Positions 1 to 6,680 of a DNA stretch of 6,877 nt are shown here, in pieces. How positions within the stretch are numbered: the first letter of the stretch is position 1; the number at the start of each line of letters is the position of its first letter. The position numbers and the translations under genes were made by a program. The notes under the pieces were generated by a model. It was not told the DNA's origin. It was given only the letters and a program-made list of their open reading frames with translations, and made no database searches. Source of the DNA: Helicobacter sp. (lineage in GTDB: Bacteria; Campylobacterota; Campylobacteria; Campylobacterales; Helicobacteraceae); NCBI GenBank assembly GCA_029257755.1, contig JARIAP010000009.1, positions 1-6,877 of the forward strand, written 5' to 3'.

Positions 1-839
1 CTGGAAGAAAAAGAATACCTAATTGCAAAATTTTTGATTATCAATTTTTTATACCACCATTAGAAACGCAGAATAAAATCGCAAATACACTATCAGAACT
101 TGATAGCAAGATAGAATGCAACAACAAAATCATTGCAACACTTGAAAAGATGGCAAAGACGCTTTATAACTATTGGTTTATGCAATTTGATTTCCCAGAT
201 TCTAAGGGCAAACCTTATGCAAGCTCAGGCGGTGCGATGAAATACAGCAAGGAACTAAAAAGAGAAATACCAGAATCTTTTGAAGTGATTAAGCTTTGCG
301 AACGCTTTGAATTTGAGCGAGGGATAGAAATAGGCTCAAATCAATATCTAAAAACAGCAACATATGATAATGTGTTATTTTGGCGTGTTGGCGATTTAAA
401 TTCAACTTGCTCCACTTATGCAAATAAGAATTTATTTGATGGCAAGATTTTAAAACCTAGTGATATTTGCGTATCTTTTGATGGAAGTGTTGGTAAGGTA
501 GATTTTGGGTTAAATGGTGGATTTTCTACGGGTATAAGACGCATATATGATAAAGAAAACATGATTAGTAATTCAATAATTTATATGATTTTCAAATCAG
601 AATATATACAATCTTTAATACATCAATATGCCACAGGTTCAAATATTTTGCACGCATCAAGTGCTATAGAAAATATGTATATTTCATATAATGAAAAAAT
701 TTTTAATAATTACAAAAAAATTTTAACTCCTATTTTTAATAAAATGATTCAAATTAAGCAAGAAAACCAAAAACTAGCAGAGATTAGAGACTACTTATTG
801 CCTTTATTAATGAATGGACAAGTAAAAATAAATAACTAA
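1..839 (+). CDS. hsdS: Type I restriction-modification specificity subunit HsdS, 5'-truncated by the window edge
   Basis: This is the DNA-recognition subunit of a type I restriction-modification complex, which directs the HsdM methylase and HsdR nuclease to a bipartite target. The frame is open from position 3 with no start codon needed, so the ATG at 150 is internal and the gene begins outside the window. The visible part runs in the usual HsdS order. First comes a conserved helix (PPLETQNKIANTL, then LEKMAKTLYNYWFMQF). The central linker follows (FDFPDSKGKPY, SSGGAMKY, ELKREIPESFE). Next is the second target recognition domain, with the family-typical PSDICVSFDGSVGKV stretch. Last is a C-terminal helix ending KLAEIRDYLLPLLMNGQVKI. 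The first recognition domain and any hsdM or hsdR genes are not visible. GC content is 32-47% over about 61-420 and falls to 13-28% afterwards, suggesting a mosaic gene. The stop is TAA at 837-839. The family call is secure; the target sequence cannot be read from this. Confidence 0.93.
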   Translation, partial: GRKRIPNCKIFDYQFFIPPLETQNKIANTLSELDSKIECNNKIIATLEKMAKTLYNYWFMQFDFPDSKGKPYASSGGAMKYSKELKREIPESFEVIKLCERFEFERGIEIGSNQYLKTATYDNVLFWRVGDLNSTCSTYANKNLFDGKILKPSDICVSFDGSVGKVDFGLNGGFSTGIRRIYDKENMISNSIIYMIFKSEYIQSLIHQYATGSNILHASSAIENMYISYNEKIFNNYKKILTPIFNKMIQIKQENQKLAEIRDYLLPLLMNGQVKINN

Positions 840-1030
840 AATGAAATAAATTTTAAATACAAAAAGCTAAAATTACATAAGAATAACTTAAAACTAGAAG
901 TTATAGATTCTAAAATAAATCTTGAAAATATGATGATTTAAGCATATAAAATATTAGAAAATAGATTATATAAATTATCTAAAACTACATAATACATAAC
1001 AAATAAATAACTCTTCTAACAATACAAATC

Positions 1031-1058
1031 ATTGTGTTATATAAATAAAAAACACAAT
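1031..1058. terminator. Weak hairpin between convergent hsdS and EamA genes, possible bidirectional terminator
   Basis: Perfect 8-bp inverted repeat ATTGTGTT (1031-1038) and AACACAAT (1051-1058) with a 12-nt AT-only loop. On the + strand it is followed by a moderately T-rich stretch (ACATTTTATC), not a true U-run. It lies between two genes that converge, where a shared terminator is expected. The stem has only two G-C pairs, so it is weak and could be chance in such AT-rich DNA. The rest of the 240-nt gap holds no recognisable gene. Confidence 0.3.
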
Positions 1059-1079
1059 ACATTTTATCTATAAAATTGT

Positions 1080-2006
1080 TTAAATATTAGCATTTTTAGT
1101 TTTTATCTTTTTTAAATCTTTTAGAAGTGCGGGGGTGGCAATTAATAATCCAGAAAATATAATCAATGCTATGCCTATACTAGTAGTAAGATTTGGTATA
1201 GAATCTCCAAGCAAGATTCCTAAAAATATGCTAAATATAATTCTAGAATAATCAATTGGTGCTACAATGCCAACAGGAGCTATCACATAGGCTTTGTTTA
1301 AAAAGTGTTGTGCTATTGTCCCACTTATACCCATGCAAAGAATAAAAAACCATTCTATATTAGTAGGCATTACAAAACCACCAACATTTTCAATAGGTAT
1401 TAGCATACCAAATAATCCAAGTATAGTAGTCCCAAGTGCAAATGATAGTATAACAAATGAATTATCAAAATAATCTTTTAATCCCTTAAGTGCTACAAAA
1501 GCTATTGCCATGCCAATACCACTTGCTATACCACATAATATATTAGCTATACTTAACCCATTTATGCTTGGATTTCCTATCATTAAGATTCCTATAAAAC
1601 CTATCAAAGTAGCACAAATTATTGCAATGCTAACTTTTTCTTTTAGGAAAAAGAAGCCTATAAATACAACATATATAGGCACACTTTGTGCAAATGCTGT
1701 TGCAGTCCCAAGAGGTATTGTAGCTATATTATAAAATACACAAAACATTGCAAAAGATCCAAATGCTACACGCATAAAAAGTTTTATAAAACCACCTTTT
1801 TTTAATCTCTTTTTGTTTTTATTTCTTATAGATATATATACATATATAAATAACATGATAATAACCATAACAATGGATCTAAAAAATATGTTTTCCATTG
1901 CAGGAATATTTGTAGATAATATTTTAGCAAAAGCATTCATAAGTGCAAACCCAAATGAAGAGGCAAACATAAATATTACACCCCTTGATATATTGCTAAT
2001 TTGCAT
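1080..2006 (-). CDS. EamA/DMT-superfamily transporter (RhaT-like permease)
   Basis: A predicted inner-membrane transporter of 308 residues, close to the usual EamA length of about 300, with about ten hydrophobic segments in two repeated EamA halves. The first half covers roughly residues 8-146: helices near 8-30 and 40-60, a basic cytoplasmic loop RNKNKKRLKK at 61-70, and the end GFIGILMIGNP. The second covers roughly 150-292, ending with the family-typical APVGIVAPIDYSR and GILLGDSIPN followed by a last helix. The tail is Lys-rich and so probably cytoplasmic, fitting an even helix number. Members export or import small metabolites such as amino acids, nucleosides or sugars; nothing here fixes the substrate. 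The ATG lies one base after the argS stop, so translation is probably coupled to argS and the gene is the last of the gmk operon. The Shine-Dalgarno is weak (AAAG just upstream). No defects seen. Confidence 0.9.
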   Translation of the reverse strand: MQISNISRGVIFMFASSFGFALMNAFAKILSTNIPAMENIFFRSIVMVIIMLFIYVYISIRNKNKKRLKKGGFIKLFMRVAFGSFAMFCVFYNIATIPLGTATAFAQSVPIYVVFIGFFFLKEKVSIAIICATLIGFIGILMIGNPSINGLSIANILCGIASGIGMAIAFVALKGLKDYFDNSFVILSFALGTTILGLFGMLIPIENVGGFVMPTNIEWFFILCMGISGTIAQHFLNKAYVIAPVGIVAPIDYSRIIFSIFLGILLGDSIPNLTTSIGIALIIFSGLLIATPALLKDLKKIKTKNANI

Positions 2007-2007
2007 T

Positions 2008-3744
2008 TTACATCTTTGTTTTAATATTAATTCCTAACATATTAAATCCTGTAGTAAGGCTTAGTGATACAAGAAGTAAAACTTTTAAAATTATTTTTTC
2101 TTGTGGCGTTTGTAATATTCTATGTGCATTATAAAATGTATGCAATGATTTTGCAAGATTCTTTAAGTATTCGCATAGTTTTTGCAATGCTCTTTCATTG
2201 TAACTTTGATTTAATACATGAAATAAATTAAGACTTTGTAAAATTAATTGCAAACAATCTTGCTTTAATACATCATCTTGTATATCTATAAAATCTTTAA
2301 CTTGTGATTGTAGAATCTGCTTTTTATCAAAACTAGATTTATCTATTAATGTATGGATTCTAGAATTTGCGTAATTTATATAAAAAACAGGATTTGATGC
2401 ATCTTCTTTGTTTAAATCATTTACATCAAATTCTAAATGCGTATCAAGACTTTTACTTAAAAACACAAATTTAAGACTATCTGCCCCAATATCATTTACA
2501 ACATCTTTAATTAGTATAAAATTACCCGCTCTTTTACTCATTTTATAAGGTTGCCCACCTTTTAATAAACTTACCATTTGTGCTAATAAAACTTCTAATC
2601 TATTTGAATCAAAACCTAAAAATTCTATACTAGCTTTAATCCTTGATATATATCCATGATGATCGGCACCCCATATATTAATGTAATGATTATATTTTCT
2701 ATCAAATTTATCTTTATGATATATAATATCTCCAGCCATATATGTTGGCATGCCATTATCTCTAACTAATACTCTATCTTTTTCATCACCTTTCATGCTT
2801 GATTGTAGCCATATAGCACCATCTTTTTTCAACAAAGCATTATGCTTATCTAATTCTTGCAATGTATCATTCCATCTATTATATAAATTTTTTTCACTAA
2901 CAAAACTATCAAATTCTATATCTAAAGACGAAAGATTATTTTTTATCTCTTGTAACATTAAATCTTTAGCAAAGATTCCTAATGTAGATAGAATCTTATT
3001 TTTATTTTCTTGAATAAAGAAATCTTTTTTAAAATTATCTATTGCTTTATATGCAATTGCTTCTATATAATCTCCCTTATAAATTTCTCCTTCTATACAA
3101 TCAAGTTCTAATATTACCGCAATGTTGTTATATACTGATAATGCTAACATATCAATTTGACTACCCGCATCATTTACATAATATTCACCTATTATATTAT
3201 ATCCCATGTGATTACCAATTCTTTGTAACACGCTACCAAATATAGCACCTCTTGCATGTCCTATATGTAGTGGTCCCGTAGGATTTGCACTAACATATTC
3301 AAGCAAAATAGAAATATCTTTATTATCGCCTTTAGCAAAATCTTTTGGGTTATTAAGAGATTCTTGCAATTCATTCATTAAAAAACTAGGCGATAATGTT
3401 AGATTTAAATATCCATTTAATGGGTTTATACATTCAATCATTTGTTTAAAATCATATTTATTGTGTATATCTTTATCATATTGTATCAAAAAAGATTCTA
3501 TTGATTGTGCTAATGTTTTTGGATTTGTTCGCAATAACTTTGCAAGTACAAAACAAATTGGAGTTGCAAAGTGTCCATGAGATTTATCTTTTGGGTATTC
3601 TAATGGTATTTGTATATTATTAATACCTTGCATAGAATCTTGAATATTTTTATCATCAAATTTAAATGAAATATTATTTATATTTAAAGATTCTATATAT
3701 TTTTGCAAACCATTACCAAGAAAAACTAAAACTTTGTAATACAT
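2008..3744 (-). CDS. argS: Arginyl-tRNA synthetase
   Basis: Cytoplasmic class I aminoacyl-tRNA synthetase that charges tRNA-Arg with arginine using ATP. The order of parts is complete. An N-terminal Add-1 tRNA-binding domain covers about residues 10-125 (EYPKDKSHGHFATP at 49-62). The catalytic Rossmann core begins with EYVSANPTGPLHIGH; the HIGH signature is at 160-163. WGADHHGYISR follows at 358-368, then the second ATP signature KMSKR at 401-405 in PYKMSKRAGN. The DALR anticodon-binding domain starts near 452 (PVFYINYANSRIHTL) and runs to the C-terminus. At 578 residues it is near the family norm but somewhat longer than I recall for H. pylori, mainly because of an Asn/Asp-rich stretch at about 22-48. 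The start was chosen because it follows the tatA stop after only 3 nt (TAA TAA ATG) and supplies the N-terminal helix. A weak purine stretch (AGAGAAAG) in the end of tatA may be the ribosome binding site. Probably the only copy of this essential gene. Confidence 0.97.
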   Translation of the reverse strand: MYYKVLVFLGNGLQKYIESLNINNISFKFDDKNIQDSMQGINNIQIPLEYPKDKSHGHFATPICFVLAKLLRTNPKTLAQSIESFLIQYDKDIHNKYDFKQMIECINPLNGYLNLTLSPSFLMNELQESLNNPKDFAKGDNKDISILLEYVSANPTGPLHIGHARGAIFGSVLQRIGNHMGYNIIGEYYVNDAGSQIDMLALSVYNNIAVILELDCIEGEIYKGDYIEAIAYKAIDNFKKDFFIQENKNKILSTLGIFAKDLMLQEIKNNLSSLDIEFDSFVSEKNLYNRWNDTLQELDKHNALLKKDGAIWLQSSMKGDEKDRVLVRDNGMPTYMAGDIIYHKDKFDRKYNHYINIWGADHHGYISRIKASIEFLGFDSNRLEVLLAQMVSLLKGGQPYKMSKRAGNFILIKDVVNDIGADSLKFVFLSKSLDTHLEFDVNDLNKEDASNPVFYINYANSRIHTLIDKSSFDKKQILQSQVKDFIDIQDDVLKQDCLQLILQSLNLFHVLNQSYNERALQKLCEYLKNLAKSLHTFYNAHRILQTPQEKIILKVLLLVSLSLTTGFNMLGINIKTKM

Positions 3745-3747
3745 TTA

Positions 3748-4023
3748 TTATGCTTTCTCTGTATTAACTTGATTTGCTTTTATTGTTGGTGTTTCTATAA
3801 CCTGTGCTTCAATTACTTCTGGCTTTTTTTCATTTGTAGCTTTATTTTGTGTATTTGTATTTGTTTGTTCAACCTTTTTGTCATCTTCATCTTCTAGTTC
3901 TTTTTTAAATGTTTTTATACCACTACCAATACCTTTTGCTAATTCTGGAATCTTTTTTGCACCAAATAATAGCACAATAACAAGCAATACTACAAGCCAA
4001 TGCCATATACTCATACTTCCCAT
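3748..4023 (-). CDS. tatA: Sec-independent (twin-arginine) translocase subunit TatA/E
   Basis: Membrane protein that multimerises with TatC to pass folded, twin-arginine-tagged proteins across the inner membrane. The 91-residue sequence has the standard TatA plan: a short N-terminus (MGSMSIWHW), one membrane helix at about 6-20, the Phe-Gly hinge at 20-21, and an amphipathic helix ([21 protein letters not shown], about 22-42). After that come an acidic patch (EDEDDKK) and a polar, Thr/Asn/Glu-rich tail of about 40 residues that is probably disordered. TatA is preferred over TatB because of the FGAKKIPEL hinge and short amphipathic helix; TatB usually sits next to tatC, and no tatC is in this window. 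Met1 is chosen over Met4 because a good AGGAG lies 5 nt upstream of Met1. It sits between gmk (46 nt upstream) and argS (3 nt downstream), an arrangement I recall from H. pylori. Confidence 0.95.
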   Translation of the reverse strand: MGSMSIWHWLVVLLVIVLLFGAKKIPELAKGIGSGIKTFKKELEDEDDKKVEQTNTNTQNKATNEKKPEVIEAQVIETPTIKANQVNTEKA

Positions 4024-4028
4024 ATTAA

Positions 4029-4033
4029 CTCCT
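4029..4033 (-). promoter_or_regulatory. Ribosome binding site of tatA
   Basis: On the - strand AGGAG lies 5 nt before the tatA ATG (AGGAGTTAATATG). It is among the strongest Shine-Dalgarno matches in the window and decides the start at Met1 over Met4. The good site fits a need to make more TatA than its operon neighbours; that last point is inference. Confidence 0.75.
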
Positions 4034-4069
4034 ATAATAAACTTAACTATTTATGTAATGCAACAATAA

Positions 4070-4693
4070 CTAACAAAAATTATAATGTTGTATCAAGTCA
4101 TTAATTTTTGATTCATTATTAATTAATGTTATACTTTTTGCAATATTCAAAATAGCCTCTTTTGATTCTGTTATGTTATCATTAATTAGCAAATAATCAA
4201 AAGTATTTGCATATTTTAATTCTTCACATGCGTTTATTAAGCGTTTTTGTATCACATCTTCATTATCTGTATTTCTATTATATAGCCTCTCTTTTAATGT
4301 TGTCAAATCTTTTGGTGTAATAAAAATAGATTTAGCATTTGGATAATACAATTTTATAGTATTATGTCCTCTTACATCTACATCAAATACAATAAACTTT
4401 TGTTGTTTTATTGCTTCTTTTATTTGATTGTTACTTGTGCCATAAAAATTTCCATGAACTTCCTCATATTCTAAAAATTCTTTTTTATATATACTCCCTA
4501 AAAAATCATCTTTTGAAACAAAAAAATATTCTCTTCCATGCTCTTCATTGTCTCTTGGTTTTCTAGTGGTTGTTGAAATAGAAAAATAAAAGTTATCTAT
4601 ATTGTTTTCTAGAAACTTTAATAATGTGCTTTTACCAGCTCCAGATGGTCCAGATACAATAAGAATATTGTAATTACAATATAATTTTTTCAT
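4070..4693 (-). CDS. gmk: Guanylate kinase
   Basis: Cytoplasmic nucleotide kinase that phosphorylates GMP (and dGMP) to GDP with ATP, an essential step in guanine nucleotide supply and in recycling (p)ppGpp precursors. At 207 residues it matches the usual length. Motifs appear in order: P-loop GPSGAGKS at 15-22 for ATP; GMP-binding STTTRKPRDNE at 40-50; GREYFFVS at 53-60; EYEEVHGNFYGTS at 75-87, holding the GMP-contacting Glu and Tyr; FDVDVRG at 103-109; and the lid segment LKERLYNRNTD at 133-143. The start is set by AAAGAGG 4 nt upstream, and the P-loop position agrees. The stop is TAG. It is the promoter-proximal gene of the leftward cluster, transcribed from a likely promoter about 40 nt upstream. 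Nothing is missing or broken. Confidence 0.97.
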   Translation of the reverse strand: MKKLYCNYNILIVSGPSGAGKSTLLKFLENNIDNFYFSISTTTRKPRDNEEHGREYFFVSKDDFLGSIYKKEFLEYEEVHGNFYGTSNNQIKEAIKQQKFIVFDVDVRGHNTIKLYYPNAKSIFITPKDLTTLKERLYNRNTDNEDVIQKRLINACEELKYANTFDYLLINDNITESKEAILNIAKSITLINNESKINDLIQHYNFC

Positions 4694-4697
4694 GATA

Positions 4698-4704
4698 CCT
4701 CTTT
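4698..4704 (-). promoter_or_regulatory. Ribosome binding site of gmk
   Basis: On the - strand AAAGAGG precedes the gmk ATG with a 4-nt gap (AAAGAGGTATCATG). It supports the chosen start, which leaves only a short leader before the P-loop, as usual for guanylate kinases. Confidence 0.7.
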
Positions 4705-4729
4705 ATGTATATTATTTTGTTTTTTCATT

Positions 4730-4752
4730 TATAAATTATATCTAAATTTATA
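4730..4752. repeat. Dyad overlapping the gmk -10 box
   Basis: Perfect 8-bp arms TATAAATT (4730-4737) and AATTTATA (4745-4752) around a 7-nt centre, 23 bp in all. The dyad covers the proposed gmk -10 box, where a repressor would act. Both arms contain only A and T, so chance is a serious alternative. Confidence 0.25.
4735..4745 (-). promoter_or_regulatory. Probable vegetative promoter of the gmk-tatA-argS-EamA cluster
   Basis: On the - strand the sequence reads TTAGATATAAT; the last six bases (4740 down to 4735) are a perfect TATAAT -10 box. Transcription would start near 4728, leaving a leader of about 35 nt before gmk. No clear -35 hexamer is seen, only AT-rich sequence, which is the norm for the housekeeping sigma factor of Helicobacter and Campylobacter. 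It is the only good promoter candidate seen before the four-gene cluster. Confidence 0.6.
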
Positions 4753-4754
4753 GC

Positions 4755-4786
4755 ATTTAATTAGCAAAATGAAGTCGTAATTAAAT
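4755..4786. repeat. Second AT-only inverted repeat in the divergent promoter region
   Basis: Perfect 9-bp arms ATTTAATTA (4755-4763) and TAATTAAAT (4778-4786) separated by 14 nt (GCAAAATGAAGTCG), the least AT-rich piece of the intergenic region. It lies just upstream of the gmk -10 and about 75 nt upstream of the rightward -10, so a regulator binding here could affect both. No known operator consensus is recognised. Confidence 0.25.
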
Positions 4787-4855
4787 TTATATTTTAAATA
4801 AAAGTTTTAAAAACATATAAATATATATATTTTTGAGTATATAAAAATCAATAAA

Positions 4856-4866
4856 TTAGATATAAT
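4856..4866 (+). promoter_or_regulatory. Probable vegetative promoter of the Na+/phosphate cotransporter gene
   Basis: TTAGATATAAT ends in a perfect TATAAT at 4861-4866, placing the likely start of transcription near 4872 and a leader of about 30 nt before the ATG at 4902. Upstream there is no -35 hexamer but a run of A/T tracts, including the self-complementary AAATATATATATTT at 4819-4832, likely to be curved or easily melted. The same 11-mer drives the opposite direction. Confidence 0.6.
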
Positions 4867-4886
4867 CACACATTTATGATTTATAT

Positions 4887-4897
4887 TGGTGGTGGTG
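4887..4897 (+). promoter_or_regulatory. Unusual GGT-repeat ribosome binding site of the phosphate transporter gene
   Basis: The leader just before the ATG reads TGGTGGTGGTG, three TGG/GGT units ending 4 nt upstream of the start. GGTGG is one mismatch from the ideal GGAGG, so it can serve as a Shine-Dalgarno in more than one register. No better purine-rich site is nearby. The frame upstream reaches a TAA at 4863 with no other start codon, so the ATG at 4902 is the start. Confidence 0.5.
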
Positions 4898-4901
4898 TAA
4901 C

Positions 4902-6680
4902 ATGAATAAATTTCAATTATTAATAAGACAATACTCTATTTTTATTATAATTATTTTAGTTATATATGCTTTATCCATAAATAAACAATTAAGTGAATTA
5001 TGCTCTGGTGTAGCGATTTTATTGTTTGGTATGCTTTTTTTAGGAGATGGATTTAAAGCATTTTCTGGTGGCTTTTTAGAAAAAACACTAACACAATATA
5101 CAAAAACTTCACTTCGTAGTGTTACTTTTGGCAGTATAGTTACAACAATTATGCAATCTTCAAGCTTAGTGTCTGTTTTATCTATATCTTTTGTTAGTGC
5201 ATCATTAATAACATTAACTCAAGGTATTGGCGTTATGTTTGGTGCAAATTTAGGCAATACAACCGGCTCTTGGCTTATTGCTGGTGCTTCTTCTATTAAT
5301 ATATCTTCATTAGCAATGCCACTAATTGTTGGTGGGTTATTATTCAATTTTCAAAGCAACATGGTATATAAAGGTATTGGTAAAATTTTAGCTGGACTTG
5401 GCTTCTTTTTTCTTGGAGTATTTTATATAAAGTCAGGATTTGAAGATTTTAAACATATAATGGATTTATCGCAATATAAACTTGAAGGCTATAAAGCAAT
5501 TATTGGTTTTCTTTTTATAGGGGCTTTAATTACTTCTATTATACAAAGCTCTCATGCTACACTAGCAATAATCATTACAGCTTTTCTTGAACAACAAGTA
5601 GGATACGAACAAGCATTAGCAGCAGTTTTAGGGACTAGTGTTGGTGGAGTTGTAACAGCACTTGTAGCATCTCTTAGCACAAATATTGAAGGGCGTAGGC
5701 TTGCTGTTGCAAATTGTATTTTTAATTTTACTACAGTTTTTATTGTAGCAATTTTATTTAATTATTTTGTAATGCTTAATAATATAATTTCTGATGCCAT
5801 AGGGCTAAGCAAGGATTCTATATTAAGATTAGCAGTTTTTCACACACTATTTAATCTTTTTGGTGTTATTTTACTTACTGGTTTTATTCCGCAAATTTCT
5901 AGTTTTTTAAACAAGATACTTAAAGGACATAGTAAAGGGGAAACAACTCCATTATTTATAAATGATTCAATATTACCCTACAAGGATACAGCACTTGAAG
6001 CACTTGATAATGAAGTAAAACACTTGTATGATAACGCTTTTGCAATAATTTCTCATACTATTGGGTTTTCAAGAACAGATATTCGTTCTACAAAGTCTTT
6101 TGATGAATTAATAAACAATAAAGAATGGTTTAAACAAAATTTTAATGTTACAGAACTATATAATACTCAAATAAAGGTATTATTTAATGTTATAATGGAT
6201 TTTTCCACTAAACTACAAACATTTGTTTCTGAAACAAAATATATTGAAAGGATTGTAGAACTTCAAATTGCTTCAAGAAAAATAGCAGAAGCAACAAAAA
6301 ATATAGGTTTATTGCAAACAAATATGAAAAAACACTCTACAGGAAACAATATAGCATTATGCAAAGAATATGATGATATGCGTATTGATTTAGGTAATTT
6401 ACTTAGAATGATTGAAAGCATTAAAAATGCACCAAAAGAAGAACTAGAAACATTAAAAAGCAACCTTAAACAACAAAAAAGATTTTTCAAAAAACAAGAT
6501 AAAGATGCTTTTGATATTGTAGAAAAATTAATACAAGAAGAATCTATAAATGCTGCAAATGGAACCTCTTTATTGAATGATTTGTCATTTATACATAATG
6601 TTGCAAAAGAATTAATTAGTGCAATAAATCATATATATGGTATGTCAAATATGAAAGCAGTTGAAACAAATAATACATAA
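4902..6680 (+). CDS. Na+/phosphate cotransporter family protein with C-terminal PhoU-like domain
   Basis: Inner-membrane protein of the NptA/YjbB type (Na/Pi cotransporter, SLC34-related), moving phosphate with sodium; family members act in uptake or export and the direction cannot be read here. After a hydrophobic N-terminal helix (about 11-27), two inverted membrane repeats follow. The first carries QSSS at 85-88 and GANLGNT at 114-120. The second carries QSSHAT at 215-220 and GTSVGG at 244-249, then NIEGRRLAVANCIFN and AVFHTLFN (311-318), both family-typical. Membrane segments end near 338. Residues about 360-580 are polar and helical, resembling the PhoU-like domain found on many members, which may gate transport by phosphate status. 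At 592 residues it is of normal size for the two-domain form. It stands alone on the + strand, divergent from gmk, with its own promoter. No Pho-box is recognised. The substitutions in the second repeat are noted as a finding. Confidence 0.9.
   Translation: MNKFQLLIRQYSIFIIIILVIYALSINKQLSELCSGVAILLFGMLFLGDGFKAFSGGFLEKTLTQYTKTSLRSVTFGSIVTTIMQSSSLVSVLSISFVSASLITLTQGIGVMFGANLGNTTGSWLIAGASSINISSLAMPLIVGGLLFNFQSNMVYKGIGKILAGLGFFFLGVFYIKSGFEDFKHIMDLSQYKLEGYKAIIGFLFIGALITSIIQSSHATLAIIITAFLEQQVGYEQALAAVLGTSVGGVVTALVASLSTNIEGRRLAVANCIFNFTTVFIVAILFNYFVMLNNIISDAIGLSKDSILRLAVFHTLFNLFGVILLTGFIPQISSFLNKILKGHSKGETTPLFINDSILPYKDTALEALDNEVKHLYDNAFAIISHTIGFSRTDIRSTKSFDELINNKEWFKQNFNVTELYNTQIKVLFNVIMDFSTKLQTFVSETKYIERIVELQIASRKIAEATKNIGLLQTNMKKHSTGNNIALCKEYDDMRIDLGNLLRMIESIKNAPKEELETLKSNLKQQKRFFKKQDKDAFDIVEKLIQEESINAANGTSLLNDLSFIHNVAKELISAINHIYGMSNMKAVETNNT

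Noticed and set aside
150..152. ATG as the start of a separate 229-residue protein
   Set aside because: The frame is open upstream to the window edge and encodes conserved HsdS residues (PPLETQNKIANTL), so the ATG is internal.
962..981. Hairpin TAGAT...ATCTA after hsdS as a terminator
   Set aside because: Five-bp stem with one G-C pair and no T-run after it; weaker than the 1031-1058 candidate.
1510..2037. Open frames of 74 codons on the + strand across the EamA gene
   Set aside because: They lie opposite a well-supported transporter gene and are its antisense shadows, with hydrophobic composition from complementing membrane codons.
2750..3245. Open frames of 87 and 67 codons on the + strand inside argS
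   Set aside because: They are antisense to catalytic-domain sequence of ArgRS and show no recognisable family.
4819..4832. Self-complementary AAATATATATATTT as a hairpin or phase-variable dinucleotide repeat
   Set aside because: Only about five TA units in very AT-rich promoter DNA; more likely an AT tract upstream of the -10 box.
6263..6490. A 75-codon - strand frame within the phosphate transporter gene
   Set aside because: It is antisense to the PhoU-like domain, with no ribosome binding site or family resemblance.
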